The notes under the pieces: model-generated
Seen by the model: only the letters and a program-made list of their open reading frames with translations
Database searches by the model: none
What the model was told of the DNA's origin: nothing
Made by a program: the position numbers and the translations under genes
Origin: Alternaria dauci
Taxonomy: Eukaryota > Ascomycota > Dothideomycetes > Pleosporales > Pleosporaceae
DNA length: 64,000 bases
Reading direction: 5' to 3'
Assembly (NCBI RefSeq): GCF_042100115.1
Contig: NC_091277.1
Coordinates: 992,001-1,056,000, forward strand
In this document: positions 11,689 to 22,681 of the stretch, piece after piece
Numbering within the stretch: position 1 is the first letter of the stretch
Layout: each line of letters starts with the position of its first letter

Positions 11689-13346
11689 ACAGGCACTGTG
11701 CCTAAGGCTAGCAGCTACCAATGTATGTGAGGAGGGGGAGGACAGTGGATATGGTGGTGATGGAGTACATAAGACAGATGTCACATTTTGTGAGACCTAC
11801 ACGGTCTCCAGACAGTCATTACCGACTTTTCTGTAAATCTTTATTTGAGAACTGCACTTTTAGGCAGTCGGTCATATAGCCAATGTAAAGCCATGTCTTT
11901 CACGACATATACTAGCATGGTTTGAACAGCTCTTCTGCTGATTTGTCTTGTTGGTGTATCTTGTAGCCAGCCAGGCTATTGTCCTAGCTCTTTGTGCGTC
12001 TCTTCGTTATATATACTGCAATCCATGTCGTCTATCTAAGCACTATCAAAAAATGTAGAAAACACCCAACAACTTTCTTAGTGGAAGGGTAAGGGAAATA
12101 TCGCCCTTGTACAGGAAGTAGAGACACTAGGTCAGAGAATTCTTCAATATTAAATAGCCTTCAAAGATTAAACATTAGTACATTGCATTATATCCTTGCG
12201 AACATAGGATAGAAGCAGAGTTGCTGCACACAGATAGAGGATTTCATCCTTCTAACTTCACGCAATGACATGATCTAAATATATCTACATATCTATATAC
12301 GTTCTACTTCTTCTTTCACTCTTCCGCATCTCTATTATTCCACAACTGATAAAATAGTGTTTATTTCAGTCGATACCTCATGCCTCCATGCACTTGTTGA
12401 AATACGAAGGCATATCAATGTGATATGGATAAATGGTTTTGGCAAAATCGTTTTTGAGTTAAGTAGCTGACTGGTCAACGATTTCCAGGTACTCGCTACG
12501 ACCCAAAAGGTAAACGCACCCCGTATCATGTAGTCCAACTAAAAGTAAATGTGCATGGTCGAGTGTCTTGCCCTAGACTACTCCTTCAACCCTTAACTAT
12601 ATCTATATGACTTTCTCCTTGGTCTTAACACGATGCCTTCCAAAAGTCTCTGTATTTGGGATCGCTTTACCAGTCGTCTGACAAGATGTATGTGAAGAGA
12701 TCGATGTGCAGACAAATCTGCGCCAGGACTACTTCGATGCAAGTATTTGGCATAATTTCCACGAACTGGAGTCTGAGTTAACTCAATTATCGCTCGGGAT
12801 ACTTCCACACCTATCTAGTGCCCCTGCCCCCCAAAAGTAAATAGCGGTCACATATCTGTGCCATCTCACGAAACCGAAGATGGTGGACGAGTACGGGGGG
12901 TTAGTACATCATTGAAGCTGTCCAGTGTCCCAGAGAAGATAGCATTCATTCACTTCTGGATGAAAAACTTTCGCAAGCCAAGGGGGATGCAGTTTCCGGA
13001 ATCGCTAACGACTTTCCCATCTTCCGTCGGGAAAGTTGTCCGTATAACCCCAAAATCTTGGGGCCATCAAGCTACGAAAATTCGTGAGATACGAGCTCAC
13101 GTCTATATGAGGTGGGAATTTCTTGGAAATGTAGTCTTCTTTGATAACGCGACATTGTTGGGTTGAACCGTTACTTCGTAACACACACTTGGACAGGTTG
13201 TTGAGACCAGATCAGCCCACCTCTCCATGAACTCCACACTCATGCTTTCGCTTCAACTCCTCCCAAATATATCGAGCGCCTCCCAAATGCGCCTCCTTTC
13301 CTTGAGTCAATCTGTTTGATCTGTCCAATAGTTCAAAGTCCACAAA
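11689..13346. other. AT-rich spacer, no convincing gene
   Basis: From about 11,830 to 12,850 the DNA is clearly AT-richer than its surroundings, with runs such as TATATCTACATATCTATATAC. It holds only short frames. A 102-codon frame at 12858-13166 (plus) has no recognisable features. The tract could be a decayed, RIP-mutated element or simple spacer DNA; I cannot tell which. Confidence 0.45.
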
Positions 13347-14483
13347 TTACTTGCTGATATCGTCACCCCAGACCTGCTTGGCAATCTCGACACTCAGCCT
13401 AACCTTTGCCCACTGCTCTTCCTCCGTCAACTCGTTGCCCTCAGCTGTGGAGCTGAAACCACACTGGTGGCTCACACACAGCTGATCCAGACCCTTTGGC
13501 GCAATCTTCGCCGCCTCGTGTAGCCTTTTGATTATCTCTTCCTTGTCATCCAGAGTATTCTTTTTACTGCTCATGACACCGAGCACAACAACCTTGTGCT
13601 CAGGCAGATGGCGCAATGGAGAAAAGTCGCCAGATCGCGCATCGTCGTACTCGAGGAAATACGCGTCGACGTTCAGTTCCTTGAAGAGAACCTCGGCGAC
13701 GGGCTCGTAGCCACCAGAGGCAAACCACTTGGAACGATAGTTGCCGCGGCAGAGATGGATGCCAATCTTCATGTCTGAAGGTCGCTTCTCAATGGCTTTG
13801 TTGATGAGCTCGGCGTATTTGCGGGGGAGGGTGCTAAGGTCTTCGTTGCGTTCTTGCTCAGCGGCTTTGCGCATGTCGGGGTCGCAGAGGTAAGCGAGGT
13901 TTGTGTCGTCGAGCTGGACGAAGCGGCAGCCAGCCTTGTACAAGCTATCTAGCTCTTCTTGGTATACGCGCGCGAGGTCATCGAAGAAGACGTCTAGGTC
14001 GGGGTATGCGGAAATGTCGATCGAGGCGCGACCGCCACGAAAGTGCACCATGGTTGGCGATGGGATGCACACTTTTGTGCTCGCGTTTCCGCCGTTGTTT
14101 TTGATAGCTTGCTCAAGGAACTCGAAATCCTTGACTTGGATTGCCTCGGGATGACCCAGCTTTCCTTTGACCACCAGTGTTGGCGGCGAGAAGCCATCCT
14201 TGTGCCTGATATTTCCGACCTGACCCTTCTCTTCGATGCCAGCAAGGTGCTTAAGGAAGTCGAGATGGAAGTAGGCGCGACGGAACTCGCCGTCGGTAAC
14301 AGACCGCAGACCATTTTCTATCTGCTGCTTTGCGACGTTGTTGATATGTTCGTCCTCGACTTTGCGGAGTTCATCCGCGGTGATCTCTCCGTTGGCAGCT
14401 TTTGTACGTGCTTCGAGGACGGCTTTGGGGCGGAGGAAGGAGCCGACATGGTCGGCACGATATACGCCAGTGGGAAGAGGCAT
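13347..14483 (-). CDS. Short MetE/UROD-superfamily protein (cobalamin-independent methionine synthase C-terminal type)
   Basis: One uninterrupted coding exon encodes 378 aa starting MPLPTGVYRADHVGSFLRP. It matches only the C-terminal catalytic half of MetE. Likely zinc ligands are visible: His and Cys in IGIHLCRGN, and a further Cys in CVSHQCGFSS. DGEFRRAYFHLDF and QLDDTNLAYLCDP are conserved barrel segments. Stand-alone proteins of this size occur in fungi beside full-length MetE, and their methyl acceptor is usually unproven. The frame stays open upstream to 14576, but a 49-bp GT...AG segment (14543-14495 on the minus strand) fits a 5'-UTR intron: splicing it puts the upstream ATG out of frame, so MPLPTG is the better start. 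Confidence 0.88.
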   Translation of the reverse strand: MPLPTGVYRADHVGSFLRPKAVLEARTKAANGEITADELRKVEDEHINNVAKQQIENGLRSVTDGEFRRAYFHLDFLKHLAGIEEKGQVGNIRHKDGFSPPTLVVKGKLGHPEAIQVKDFEFLEQAIKNNGGNASTKVCIPSPTMVHFRGGRASIDISAYPDLDVFFDDLARVYQEELDSLYKAGCRFVQLDDTNLAYLCDPDMRKAAEQERNEDLSTLPRKYAELINKAIEKRPSDMKIGIHLCRGNYRSKWFASGGYEPVAEVLFKELNVDAYFLEYDDARSGDFSPLRHLPEHKVVVLGVMSSKKNTLDDKEEIIKRLHEAAKIAPKGLDQLCVSHQCGFSSTAEGNELTEEEQWAKVRLSVEIAKQVWGDDISK

Positions 14484-15192
14484 TGTGTATAATTCTATGC
14501 GATGGTTAGGGTGTTGCGGCAATATCGTTGCATCAACACTTACATGATATGCTGTGTTGTGAGATTTGTTGTACAAAGTTTTCGTCTATCAAACACAAGG
14601 ATATTGTAGTTTGATTAGAGGCTTAGCAGTAAGCAGAAGAGCTGAAACGCATCTGCCGAAAATTTGTACACGGCTTGTTTGCTCCATAATCGCATGATGT
14701 ACCCATTTGCACCTAATCCTGAAGCTACCCCACAGCGGCAGTTGTTAAGTGTGTTTAGGGGCAAACTAAAGCCCTGGATTCGTGGTGCCGAGGAAAAGCC
14801 TGACCGGGGAACCTGCTCGCAATGGTAGCTGCACCGCGGAGGGAGGCTTGTGAGACAAGGGAACTACAAGCGAAGACCTGGTGTATGCGAAAATTCCAGT
14901 ATTGTGACTTACCCTGTAGCAAGTGAGTAGGGTCTGGCGCTGGAAGCTCCTGCAGCTTCTATAGTAGTTGGGAATGGCGTTTGGCGGGGTAATGTAGATC
15001 GCACCTCCCTGGCCTGAGACCGAAGACCGATCTGCCTCTCTGTGTTTGCAAACTGTTCACATGATTGAGCGTCAAAAGTATCTGAGATCGGGTATATTGA
15101 AACATGCTGAAGGCAAGGTGAAGTAGAAAGTGTGTGTTGTACCAAGCACATGGTCAAACGAGCATCTCATGACACCCAGTATCGCCTTTTGT
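14484..15192. other. Promoter and 5' UTR of the MetE-like gene, 3' flank of the coilin-like gene
   Basis: It contains the predicted 49-bp 5'-UTR intron at 14495-14543. Nothing else is recognisable. Confidence 0.45.
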
Positions 15193-16871
15193 CTACGCAG
15201 CCTTGACGAGCTTCGCTTCTAGAAGCTCGCCGAACTGACCTTCCCACAAACCCTCTTCCTCTTCGTCTTCTTCCATCAAAAGGGCGTCGGCGGCGTTGTA
15301 GATGCGATTGCCTTTGCTATCGAACTTCTTCTCCCTTTTCGGGAGGTCGCGCAACGCGATTCTTAGCTGTATCGTACCAGCGCCAGGTCCCGAGTCGCCT
15401 TCTTGCTCAACAATGGCTGTTTTGTAATCACTGATTTCCGGTGTGACGGTGACAGGATTGACGGTGAAAAATTTGCATGCGATAACGGCGCCGGCTTTCA
15501 TGTCGGACGAGGTGAGATCTGGCAACGTGCTCATGTCATGAGGCAGCGGCGGTAGATCGGACTGCGCAGCCATGGCAAGATCTTGGCGCAACTGGTCTTC
15601 CACTGCTGCATGTATGGTCTTAGGGTCAGGATTAGTTGCAGGCGCGTCGTCGTAGTCTAATATGATCCTTTCTTCCTCTTCCTCGTCTTCTTCAGGCGTT
15701 GCTTCCTGCGGCACATGGTTTCGCCTCTTCTGCTTCTTCTTTGCAGCTTTTTCGCGCATAAGCTTGCTGGCTGGGTCCCAGTGCTGCTGGAATGGGAAGG
15801 GCGGAGCGCTCAACTCAAAGTTTTCGTCCCAACATTCGAAAGCAGAGAGATTGATCCGTGTCTTCCAAAAGTCGGGGTCAGAGGCACCCTCGGGCTCCGA
15901 AGGCTCTTCGGGTGCTGCCTTTGCTCTGGTCTTCCTGAGAACAGGTCCAGCTTGCCGAGCAAGTATTCGACCGATGGCGCGGGTATCTGGGCGCAACCTT
16001 CTTGAGAGAGCCTCCTTCTTTGGTGATTGAGTCTCTTCGGCCAGAGCGGTAAATGATACTTCCGCCTCCTCTATGGCCGGAGTCGTTGACTGCATGCGCT
16101 CGTCTGCTGGTGTGGTCGCATCTGAGCTTTGTCCGAACCTCGCGATGAGATCTTGTTTTCTTCGCTCGAGCTCTGTGGTATCGTCGGCAACCTCTTCTGT
16201 CGGCTCGTCCTCATCCAGCCGTTTTCTCTTGCCTTGAGACTCGGCGAATGGTTGTGTATGTTGGGTTTCTTCGGTTTGACCATATTTTCCTTGTTCGTAG
16301 TCGGCCAGGTCCGCGAGCGTTGCGTTCTCGGGAAGCTTGCCCGAAGCTTTGAGACTTCGCAGACGATTGGCCTTTGTACGTCGCGCATTCCTCAGCTTGG
16401 TAGCTTTTATACCTTGTCCAGGGGCTACATGCCGTGTACCTGGACTGGCCTTGCGGCCGTCCTTGGATGACAAGACGTCGGGCGGGGAGCTTGCGTCGCT
16501 TTCGTCGGAGTCGGAGTCGGAGTCGCTCGAAGTATCTGAATCTGAATCTGAAGTGTCTGAGCCGCTAGATGGCCCATCTGAATTTGCGACCGCCTCTGAT
16601 TCTGATTCTGAGTCGGAGTCCGAGGCATCAGAAGATGAAGTCTCGCCCTGTGCCTCTTCAGGAGCAAAGTCGCCATCGTCTTCCTCGCTGTCATCTGATG
16701 CTTCCATCTCTGGCTGCTTGAACTGCACCGATTTGGCTGCTCGTTGCGACGGCAATGTTTGGTTTCGCGACCGTTGGTGGTTGTTCCGCATCGCAAGTTC
16801 TTCGCGCACTTCAGTTGTGTCTCCGTGTTCCGTAAGCAGGCCGGCAGCTGGGGCTTCATGCCCGGCCTGGA

Positions 16872-16906
<35 letters not shown>

Positions 16907-17368
16907 AGTCGGCGTCGTTTGCGCGGTGGTATGCGAACAGCAGGTCGATTAGGCTGTCGCAGGTAGGGTCGCCCAAAGGGAACGCCGTCGATGAGGTGCT
17001 GGCCTCCATCTGAGATTTGGTCGCGGCCGGTGAGGGTGCGCGCGCGTACTTCGGCAGTCATGAGTGGCCGGATGCTGGTAATGTGCTGTTAGCAGGGAGC
17101 AAGATGCACAACACAGAAGCACATACGAGACATGGTCGTCTTCCTTGAGCGCGTGAACGACAGGCATAAAGTGCAGGCACTCGAAGCCGCCCACCTCGAC
17201 GACATAGTGCTCCAGGCCCCAGTGCTCTGCCTCGAGCGGGAGGATGAGGTTGACATCTTCGAGCAGACGCGTAACCGTGTATGCCTGAGTGCTGTTGGTC
17301 TCAGGCACGCTCCACAGGACGTTGGCGGCAGGGAGGCCGTTTCTCTGCACCGTCAGTCGAAGCCTCAT
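15193..17368 (-). CDS. Coilin-like acidic nuclear protein
   Basis: Exon 1 is 17368-17127, a 52-bp intron follows, and exon 2 is 17074-15193; the product is about 707 aa. The N-terminal 90 residues (MRLRLTVQRNGLPAANVLW ... GFECLHFMPVVHALKEDDHVS-IRPL) form a ubiquitin-like-looking unit followed by a conserved GRPYLRQPNRPAVRIPPRKRRRL basic patch. The centre is a long S/D/E-rich low-complexity region, including a poly-Asp run from a (GTC)n microsatellite and Ser-Asp repeats. The C-terminal 100 residues (AVIACKFFTVNPVTVTPEISDYKTAIVEQ ... GTIQLRIALRDL) resemble the Tudor-like domain of coilin, the Cajal-body scaffold. The layout of N-terminal fold, basic patch, Ser-rich linker and C-terminal Tudor-like domain is that of coilin. 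The homology is my inference from recognition, not a search. It may be catalogued only as a fungal domain of unknown function. Confidence 0.7.
16873..16905. repeat. (GTC)11 coding microsatellite
   Basis: A perfect trinucleotide tract encodes the poly-Asp run on the minus strand just after the PRKRRRL basic patch of the coilin-like protein. Its length could vary among isolates without shifting frame. Confidence 0.9.
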
Positions 17369-17678
17369 GGTGGCGTGTCGGGTGGCATGGGTTCGCGTGT
17401 ACAATGCGATTGAGGCGTCGCGAACTTTTGGAGGCAGCCCAGGCCATGACGATCCACTCTTCGTGTATACGGCGCTAGCACGTTTGTGTGCTAGCGCATC
17501 CTCTGCTTAGTGGATCCAACTTGTCACTGCCCAGGCGTTGCAAACACCAAGTGTATTACCACCCGCGCATGACGCAATATCTAGCTCTAGGTTCGAGTAT
17601 ATAGCAGTAGCTGAAGACTGCATCTTCTGATCCGCCAGCTGCTGCAGTCTCAGCCCGAACATCACAACATCTGTCAAT
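17369..17678. promoter_or_regulatory. Divergent promoter between the coilin-like and kelch genes
   Basis: Only 310 bp separate the two start codons, which point away from each other, so regulatory sites are probably shared. An inverted repeat (gctagcacgt / gtgctagcgc) sits near 17474-17498. Confidence 0.45.
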
Positions 17679-18765
17679 ATGCCCGTGAGCATGCCCATCA
17701 GTACGCTCAAAGGCTCCTGGAAGCGCCTCCTCGATGACGAGCGACTACGCCGATCGTCACAAGTCCTTTCTGTTATTGATCAGCATGTCTGCATCTTTGG
17801 TGGTGAGGTGAAACCTAGGGAGCCTATAGACGATAAAGTCGACATCTTCTCGCTCAAGCCCGGTAGGCCTTCTTCTCGCGGCTAGTCGGCCATCAAGGTA
17901 CACGACTGACAATGCCACAGATGCAAAGAGCTTGGAAACCAAAGCCGTGTCTTCAGCACCCACTCCCCGCGTTGGAAGTGCGTCAGCCGTACTGAATGGC
18001 AAGATGTATCTTTTCTCCGGTCGAGGCGGCATCGACATGGCCCCTATAGAAGAACAAGGCGCCGTGTGGTGCTTTGACCCAGCAAGCTCAACATGGTCTA
18101 AAATCGTGCCGGCTGATCCATCTGCTCCACATCCACGAGCTCGTAGCTATCACTGCTCTACTAGTGATGGAAAGGATACTTTCTTCGTCCACGCCGGATG
18201 TCCAGCAAGTGGCCGCCTCTCGGATCTTTGGATGTTCAACGTCAATGATTCTACATGGAAACAAGCTCCCGATGCTCCAGCACCCCATAGAGGAGGAACT
18301 TCCATCGCCTACTGTGGGGGCAAACTCTACAGGATGAACGGATTTGATGGCACCACCGAGCAGGGTGGTAGTATCGATGTCTTTGATATATCCAACAACA
18401 CCTGGTCAACCGAAACATTCCAGGCTGACGGAAATGATGGACCCGAGGCCCGTAGTGTTTGCGTGCTCCTACCAGTCAAGCTGGCTAGAAAGGACAAGCT
18501 TCTCACTCTCTTCGGTGAACATGATCCTTCTTCACTTGGTCACGCTGGCGCTGGCAAAATGTTGAAGGATGTCTGGATATATGACATTAGTGAAAAATGG
18601 TGGACACAGATACATCCTGAAGGCAGTGATGGTGTCCCTGCCCCTCGCGGCTGGTTTGATGCTGATGTCGTCAAGGCAGAGAGCGGCAATGACAGTGTCA
18701 TCATCCATGGTGGGTTAAGCGAGAGCAATGAGCGACTGACCGACCTGTGGCAGCTCGTCTTCTAA
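17679..18765 (+). CDS. Kelch-repeat protein
   Basis: Exons 17679-17862 and 17921-18765 (58-bp intron) encode about 342 aa. The splice joins DKVDIFSLKP to DAKSLETKAVSSAPTPRVG. Kelch-type blades recur through the protein, each with a Gly pair and aromatic residues: VCIFGGEV, KMYLFSGRGG, DLWMFNVNDSTWKQ, LYRMNGFDG, DVWIYDISEKWWTQIH, and VIIHGGLSESNERLTDLWQLVF. This predicts a complete six-bladed propeller with no other domain. It resembles the nitrile-specifier/epithiospecifier-like kelch proteins by repeat type, but an enzyme role in a fungus is not supported; a binding role is the safe call. There is no signal peptide. Confidence 0.88.
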
Positions 18766-19419
18766 ATGCAAAGCACCATAAGATGACAAGCAACGTGTAT
18801 TGTAAAACTGCTGTTCTCCCTAACTAGATTGATCGGTTCTTCGGATTGCTCAAGCTACATATGTGACTTGTTACAGCAGTGGCTTGTCGTAGTCGCGTCG
18901 AAGGAATGTGGGACGTGTGAATCTCCGATGATCGAGAACTCGCTCTACCTAACTTTGGATTCGTCTTTCCGTCTTTTTTTGCACTCTCAACCTGTTTGTG
19001 TACTCCGAATGCACCTTCAGACATTGTTTCTTGTTTCCTGATTGATTGGCAATTCAATTGAGATGTGAGTGTCAAGAGGGTAAAGTGCGCGTTGCACCTC
19101 GGCTGCATGACGACAATCCTACGCACGCGGCATCAAAGCTCGGTATGCCTTCATTCGACCATGTAGCAAATGAAGCATTTGTAAAGGCAGGAATACAAGG
19201 CGTGGGAGTTCGGACGAAATGTTCGCATCAAACTACCCGTGATTCCATGCCTGATGTTAAGCTCCACTCCACATCCCGCACCCGCCTTCCGGCACGTCAT
19301 GGCTTCCCCGCACATGGAACTTTCGGATGGACTTGAGCATGTAGTAAACCGCACGAGATGCATCGCGCCACTTCGAAAGAGACATTTCCGATAGTTTGCT
19401 CTCAATTTTGTTTGTTAGA
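18766..19419. other. Intergenic spacer
   Basis: It holds the 3' flank of the kelch gene and the promoter of the P450. Only short frames are seen. Confidence 0.4.
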
Positions 19420-21217
19420 ATGCATCTCACAGTCCTTGCTTGGGCAGCTGCTGTAGCTGTTGTTGCGCGTATTCTCCTTCCGTTCTTGAAAGCTGTCTCC
19501 TCACCATTGCGAGATGTACCTGGCCCAGTTGTGGCGCGCTTCACGGATCTATGGTATTTGTGGCGAGTGAAAAGAGGTTCGTTTGAACATGATAACCTTG
19601 AGCTTCATAGGAAGCATGGTAAGCTTTACCCTTCTTCCATCAGTATATCTGTTCCTTTTTGGACATGCATACTTATACTTGTACCATTAGGCGAGATAGT
19701 TCGCTACGGTCCAAACCGCTACTCCTTCTCTTCATCGAGCGCGCAAAAGATCATCTACGGCCATGGCACCAAATTCCCCAAATCATCGTGGTACGCGACG
19801 TGGCAGAACCCACATCCTGACCAATGGACCCTATTTGCCGACCAGTCCATTGCGCGACACAGCGAAAACCGGCGCCAATACCAGAGCGCTTACAGCATGT
19901 CCTCGCTTGTCAGTTACGAATCGTACGTCGATGAGTGTGCGGATTTGTTCAGCCAGCGCCTCCAGGAGGTAGCGAGTGCGGGCGCGTATGTCGACATGGG
20001 ACATTGGCTTCAGTGTTATGCTTTCGATGTCATTGGGATGATCACTTTTTCAAAACGACTCGGCTTCTTGGATAGAGGCGAGGATATCCGTGGCGTTCTT
20101 GTGGCACTCGAGGATCACTTGTGGTATGCCACTCTTACAGGCATCTACTCCTGGATGCACAAATACCTAGCTCCTATTCGGAACTTCCTTGCTGGGCCAA
20201 ACGGAACGGGCAGGGCGTATGTGATGAAATTCACACAAGAATGTATTGCGGAGCATCAGCAGGAGCAAACCAAAGCCATACCCGTCGATGAACTCCGAGC
20301 TGAACAGGGCACGACGAGCATGGACTTCCTAACCAAGTTCTTCAAAAAGAACGCAGATAACCCAGAGTCTTTCAGCATGTACCATCTTACTATGGGCTGT
20401 GTATCAAACATGGTCGCCGGTTCAGACACTACCGCCATCAGCCTCTCTGCAATCCTCTACTACATGCTTAAGAACCCACGGACCTTTGAAGCATTGCGTC
20501 AAGAGATTGACGAGCGGCAACGTGAGGGCAAGATTGGCCATTACATTACCTTCAGGGAAAGCCAGGATATGCCCTATCTGCAAGCCGTGATGAAAGAAGC
20601 GCTGAGGATGCATCCCGCCACAGGCCTACCGCTCGAGCGCGTCGTACCCGCTGGAGGAGCGACAATCTGCGATCGATTCTTTGCCGAGGGCGTAAGTTGC
20701 CGTGTATATCAAATTCGCGTATGCCGTACTGACAGGGTGAGTAGACAATTGTCGGAATGAACTCCTGGGTCGCCCATCGCGACACGTCAGTTTTCGGCCC
20801 TGATGCCAACATGTTTAGGCCTGAGCGCTGGCTTGAGTCGGACAAAGAGAAGCTTAGTCTGATGGAGCGAAGCTGGATGCCGGTATGTCACCCTGGTCGC
20901 CATGTGCTGCCACTGCCTTATCCTTCGTTTCAACACTCGTAACGCCACTCGTCGGCCATATACTTTTCTCGTTCCATGCCCTTCTCTGCAAACTTCAACT
21001 AACAACCCGGCAATAGTTTGGTCTAGGCTCACGAACCTGCATCGGACGACACATTTCGCAGTTGGAAATGTCCAAGCTGATACCCATGCTGGTGCGCGAC
21101 TTTGACTTTGCCCTTGCACCCCACCTGCAGGCTGCGGACTGGAAAACGACTAATCACTGGTTCGTAAAACCAAGAGACTTCCAGGTCAAGGTTACGATAC
21201 GACAGCAGGGACGCTGA
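19420..21217 (+). CDS. Cytochrome P450 monooxygenase (pisatin-demethylase-like)
   Basis: Exons 19420-19618, 19691-20691, 20745-20882 and 21017-21217 (introns of 72, 53 and 134 bp) encode about 512 aa. An N-terminal membrane anchor (MHLTVLAWAAAVAVVARILL) and a PGP hinge (RDVPGPVVARF) are followed by the I-helix AGSDTT, the ExxR motif in KEALRMHP, PERW in FRPERWL, and the heme-Cys loop FGLGSRTCIG, which appears only after removing the last intron. All P450 signatures are intact, so the enzyme should be active at the ER. The general layout resembles fungal CYPs that demethylate or hydroxylate plant or self-made aromatics; the substrate is unknown. The start at 19420 is the first ATG; the frame is open slightly upstream. 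Confidence 0.9.
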
Positions 21218-22681
21218 TTTAATGTTGAGGAGCAAGCACCAGCGACGGCCCGTCGGGTAGCTGAGGCCCCGGTTCTGGGTGCGGCCACTATGTGTATGCT
21301 GCTATACTTGGAGTGATTAATTGAATGTTTGAGCAGTCGAGGTATCGATTGACATGGTAACGTGCAGTAGTAGAATATGCATACAGGGTATGAAAGCAGA
21401 ATCGATGCATGGTGGCAGATAACAGCCCGATCGTACATGACATACCCTGCTGTTGGGGCACCGACCGCGTCCTAGCGACCATGATGGTGCACAGACGGAG
21501 TCTATTGAAAGAGATCGTGGTGACGTTCTCGATTCTAATTTAGACATACTAGAATTCCAAAACGCTCGGCTGTTGCTCCGCGGGATGTGCCGTCCTACCT
21601 TGTTCTTCAGTCCGTGTCGTTGTGTTTGTATGCATGCATGTGCCACCGGCAGATCCCCGGTACAGATTGTGAAGCTCGTATATGCGCCGCGGTCGATGGA
21701 TGAAGGAAAAACCTGGAAGTTGGAAGACTGATGTTGTATGGTCGAAAATGTTGGATATGGCACGATAGTCGAGACGGGTGACTCCTCTTGCACCATCAAC
21801 TTTCAGTGAACAATGGTACACTATCCCTGAGCGCATCTCCGTGTCAATCTCAAACTCCCCAAACTGCCAACTTTTGCAAGCGTGCCAACTCGAACCAAGA
21901 AAAGTGGAAATGGGTCTATGCCTGAGTACGGCGCAGTCGGCGGGCTCCCGTACTGGAGATAAGCGGAAGAGTGTCCGGCATGCACTGACCCCCCTGCAGC
22001 AGTAACGCTGATAAACCCGGCGCGAACGTATCTACGCCTTCTGATTTGCCAGTCAAAAGGCGTTTCGATTACTACATTTGGGCTAGTCGGTCCGGTCGTG
22101 AGCTAGGCACAGTGGAGGATGACGCAGTGGCTCAACAGAAAGTTTATTGCGCTCTGGCGTTGCTATCGAGCATGATTTTCTCAGGGGTGTGGCGGCGTGT
22201 GCACGTGCGTCGTGCGTGGGTGATAACGGGCGGCGCTGGACAGCGTGGGTGCCCTGTTCGGCTGTCCGCTCTGTGCTGGTTGGAGGGGGCCCAGAGTAGC
22301 CGGATGCGATTCGCCCGCCTGCCAGTTTACCTCGCTATGTGGCTGGAATGCATCGTGCGCAAGGCTGGCCCCAACACAGCTGCAACCAAGCTACTGTGGA
22401 CATGTCGTGATGCTATGCGAATTGTTCATCAGACCAGAACATCTATTAAATACTACACTATTATGTGTCCTTATCTGCGAAATGTACGATATAGACATTA
22501 CATGTCCAGGGACGCCTCGGCGCCTCAACCATGCCAGTGAGGAAAAGAAATGAGAAAACGTTCATCTAATATGCCCTTGGTTCCCAGTTACGATTTGGAA
22601 AAGAAAATATACGTCGTGCACGTAGGTGGGGGTGTTTGGACGTCAAAAGAAAATGTACTCGGCAGTCAGACGCGGGTGAGT
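21218..22681. other. Intergenic spacer between convergent genes
   Basis: The P450 and GH16 genes converge here. Frames of 160-164 codons exist on each strand (21317-21799 minus and 22046-22540 plus), but their translations are compositionally random and have no domain or splice support. Confidence 0.45.

Noticed and set aside
900..21217. Secondary-metabolite cluster built from the FAD oxidase and the P450
   Set aside because: They are about 17 kb apart with unrelated genes between them, and no polyketide, peptide or terpene synthase is present.
22046..22540. 164-codon frame in the P450-GH16 spacer
   Set aside because: No domain, no splice partner, random composition, and it lies between two convergent 3' ends.
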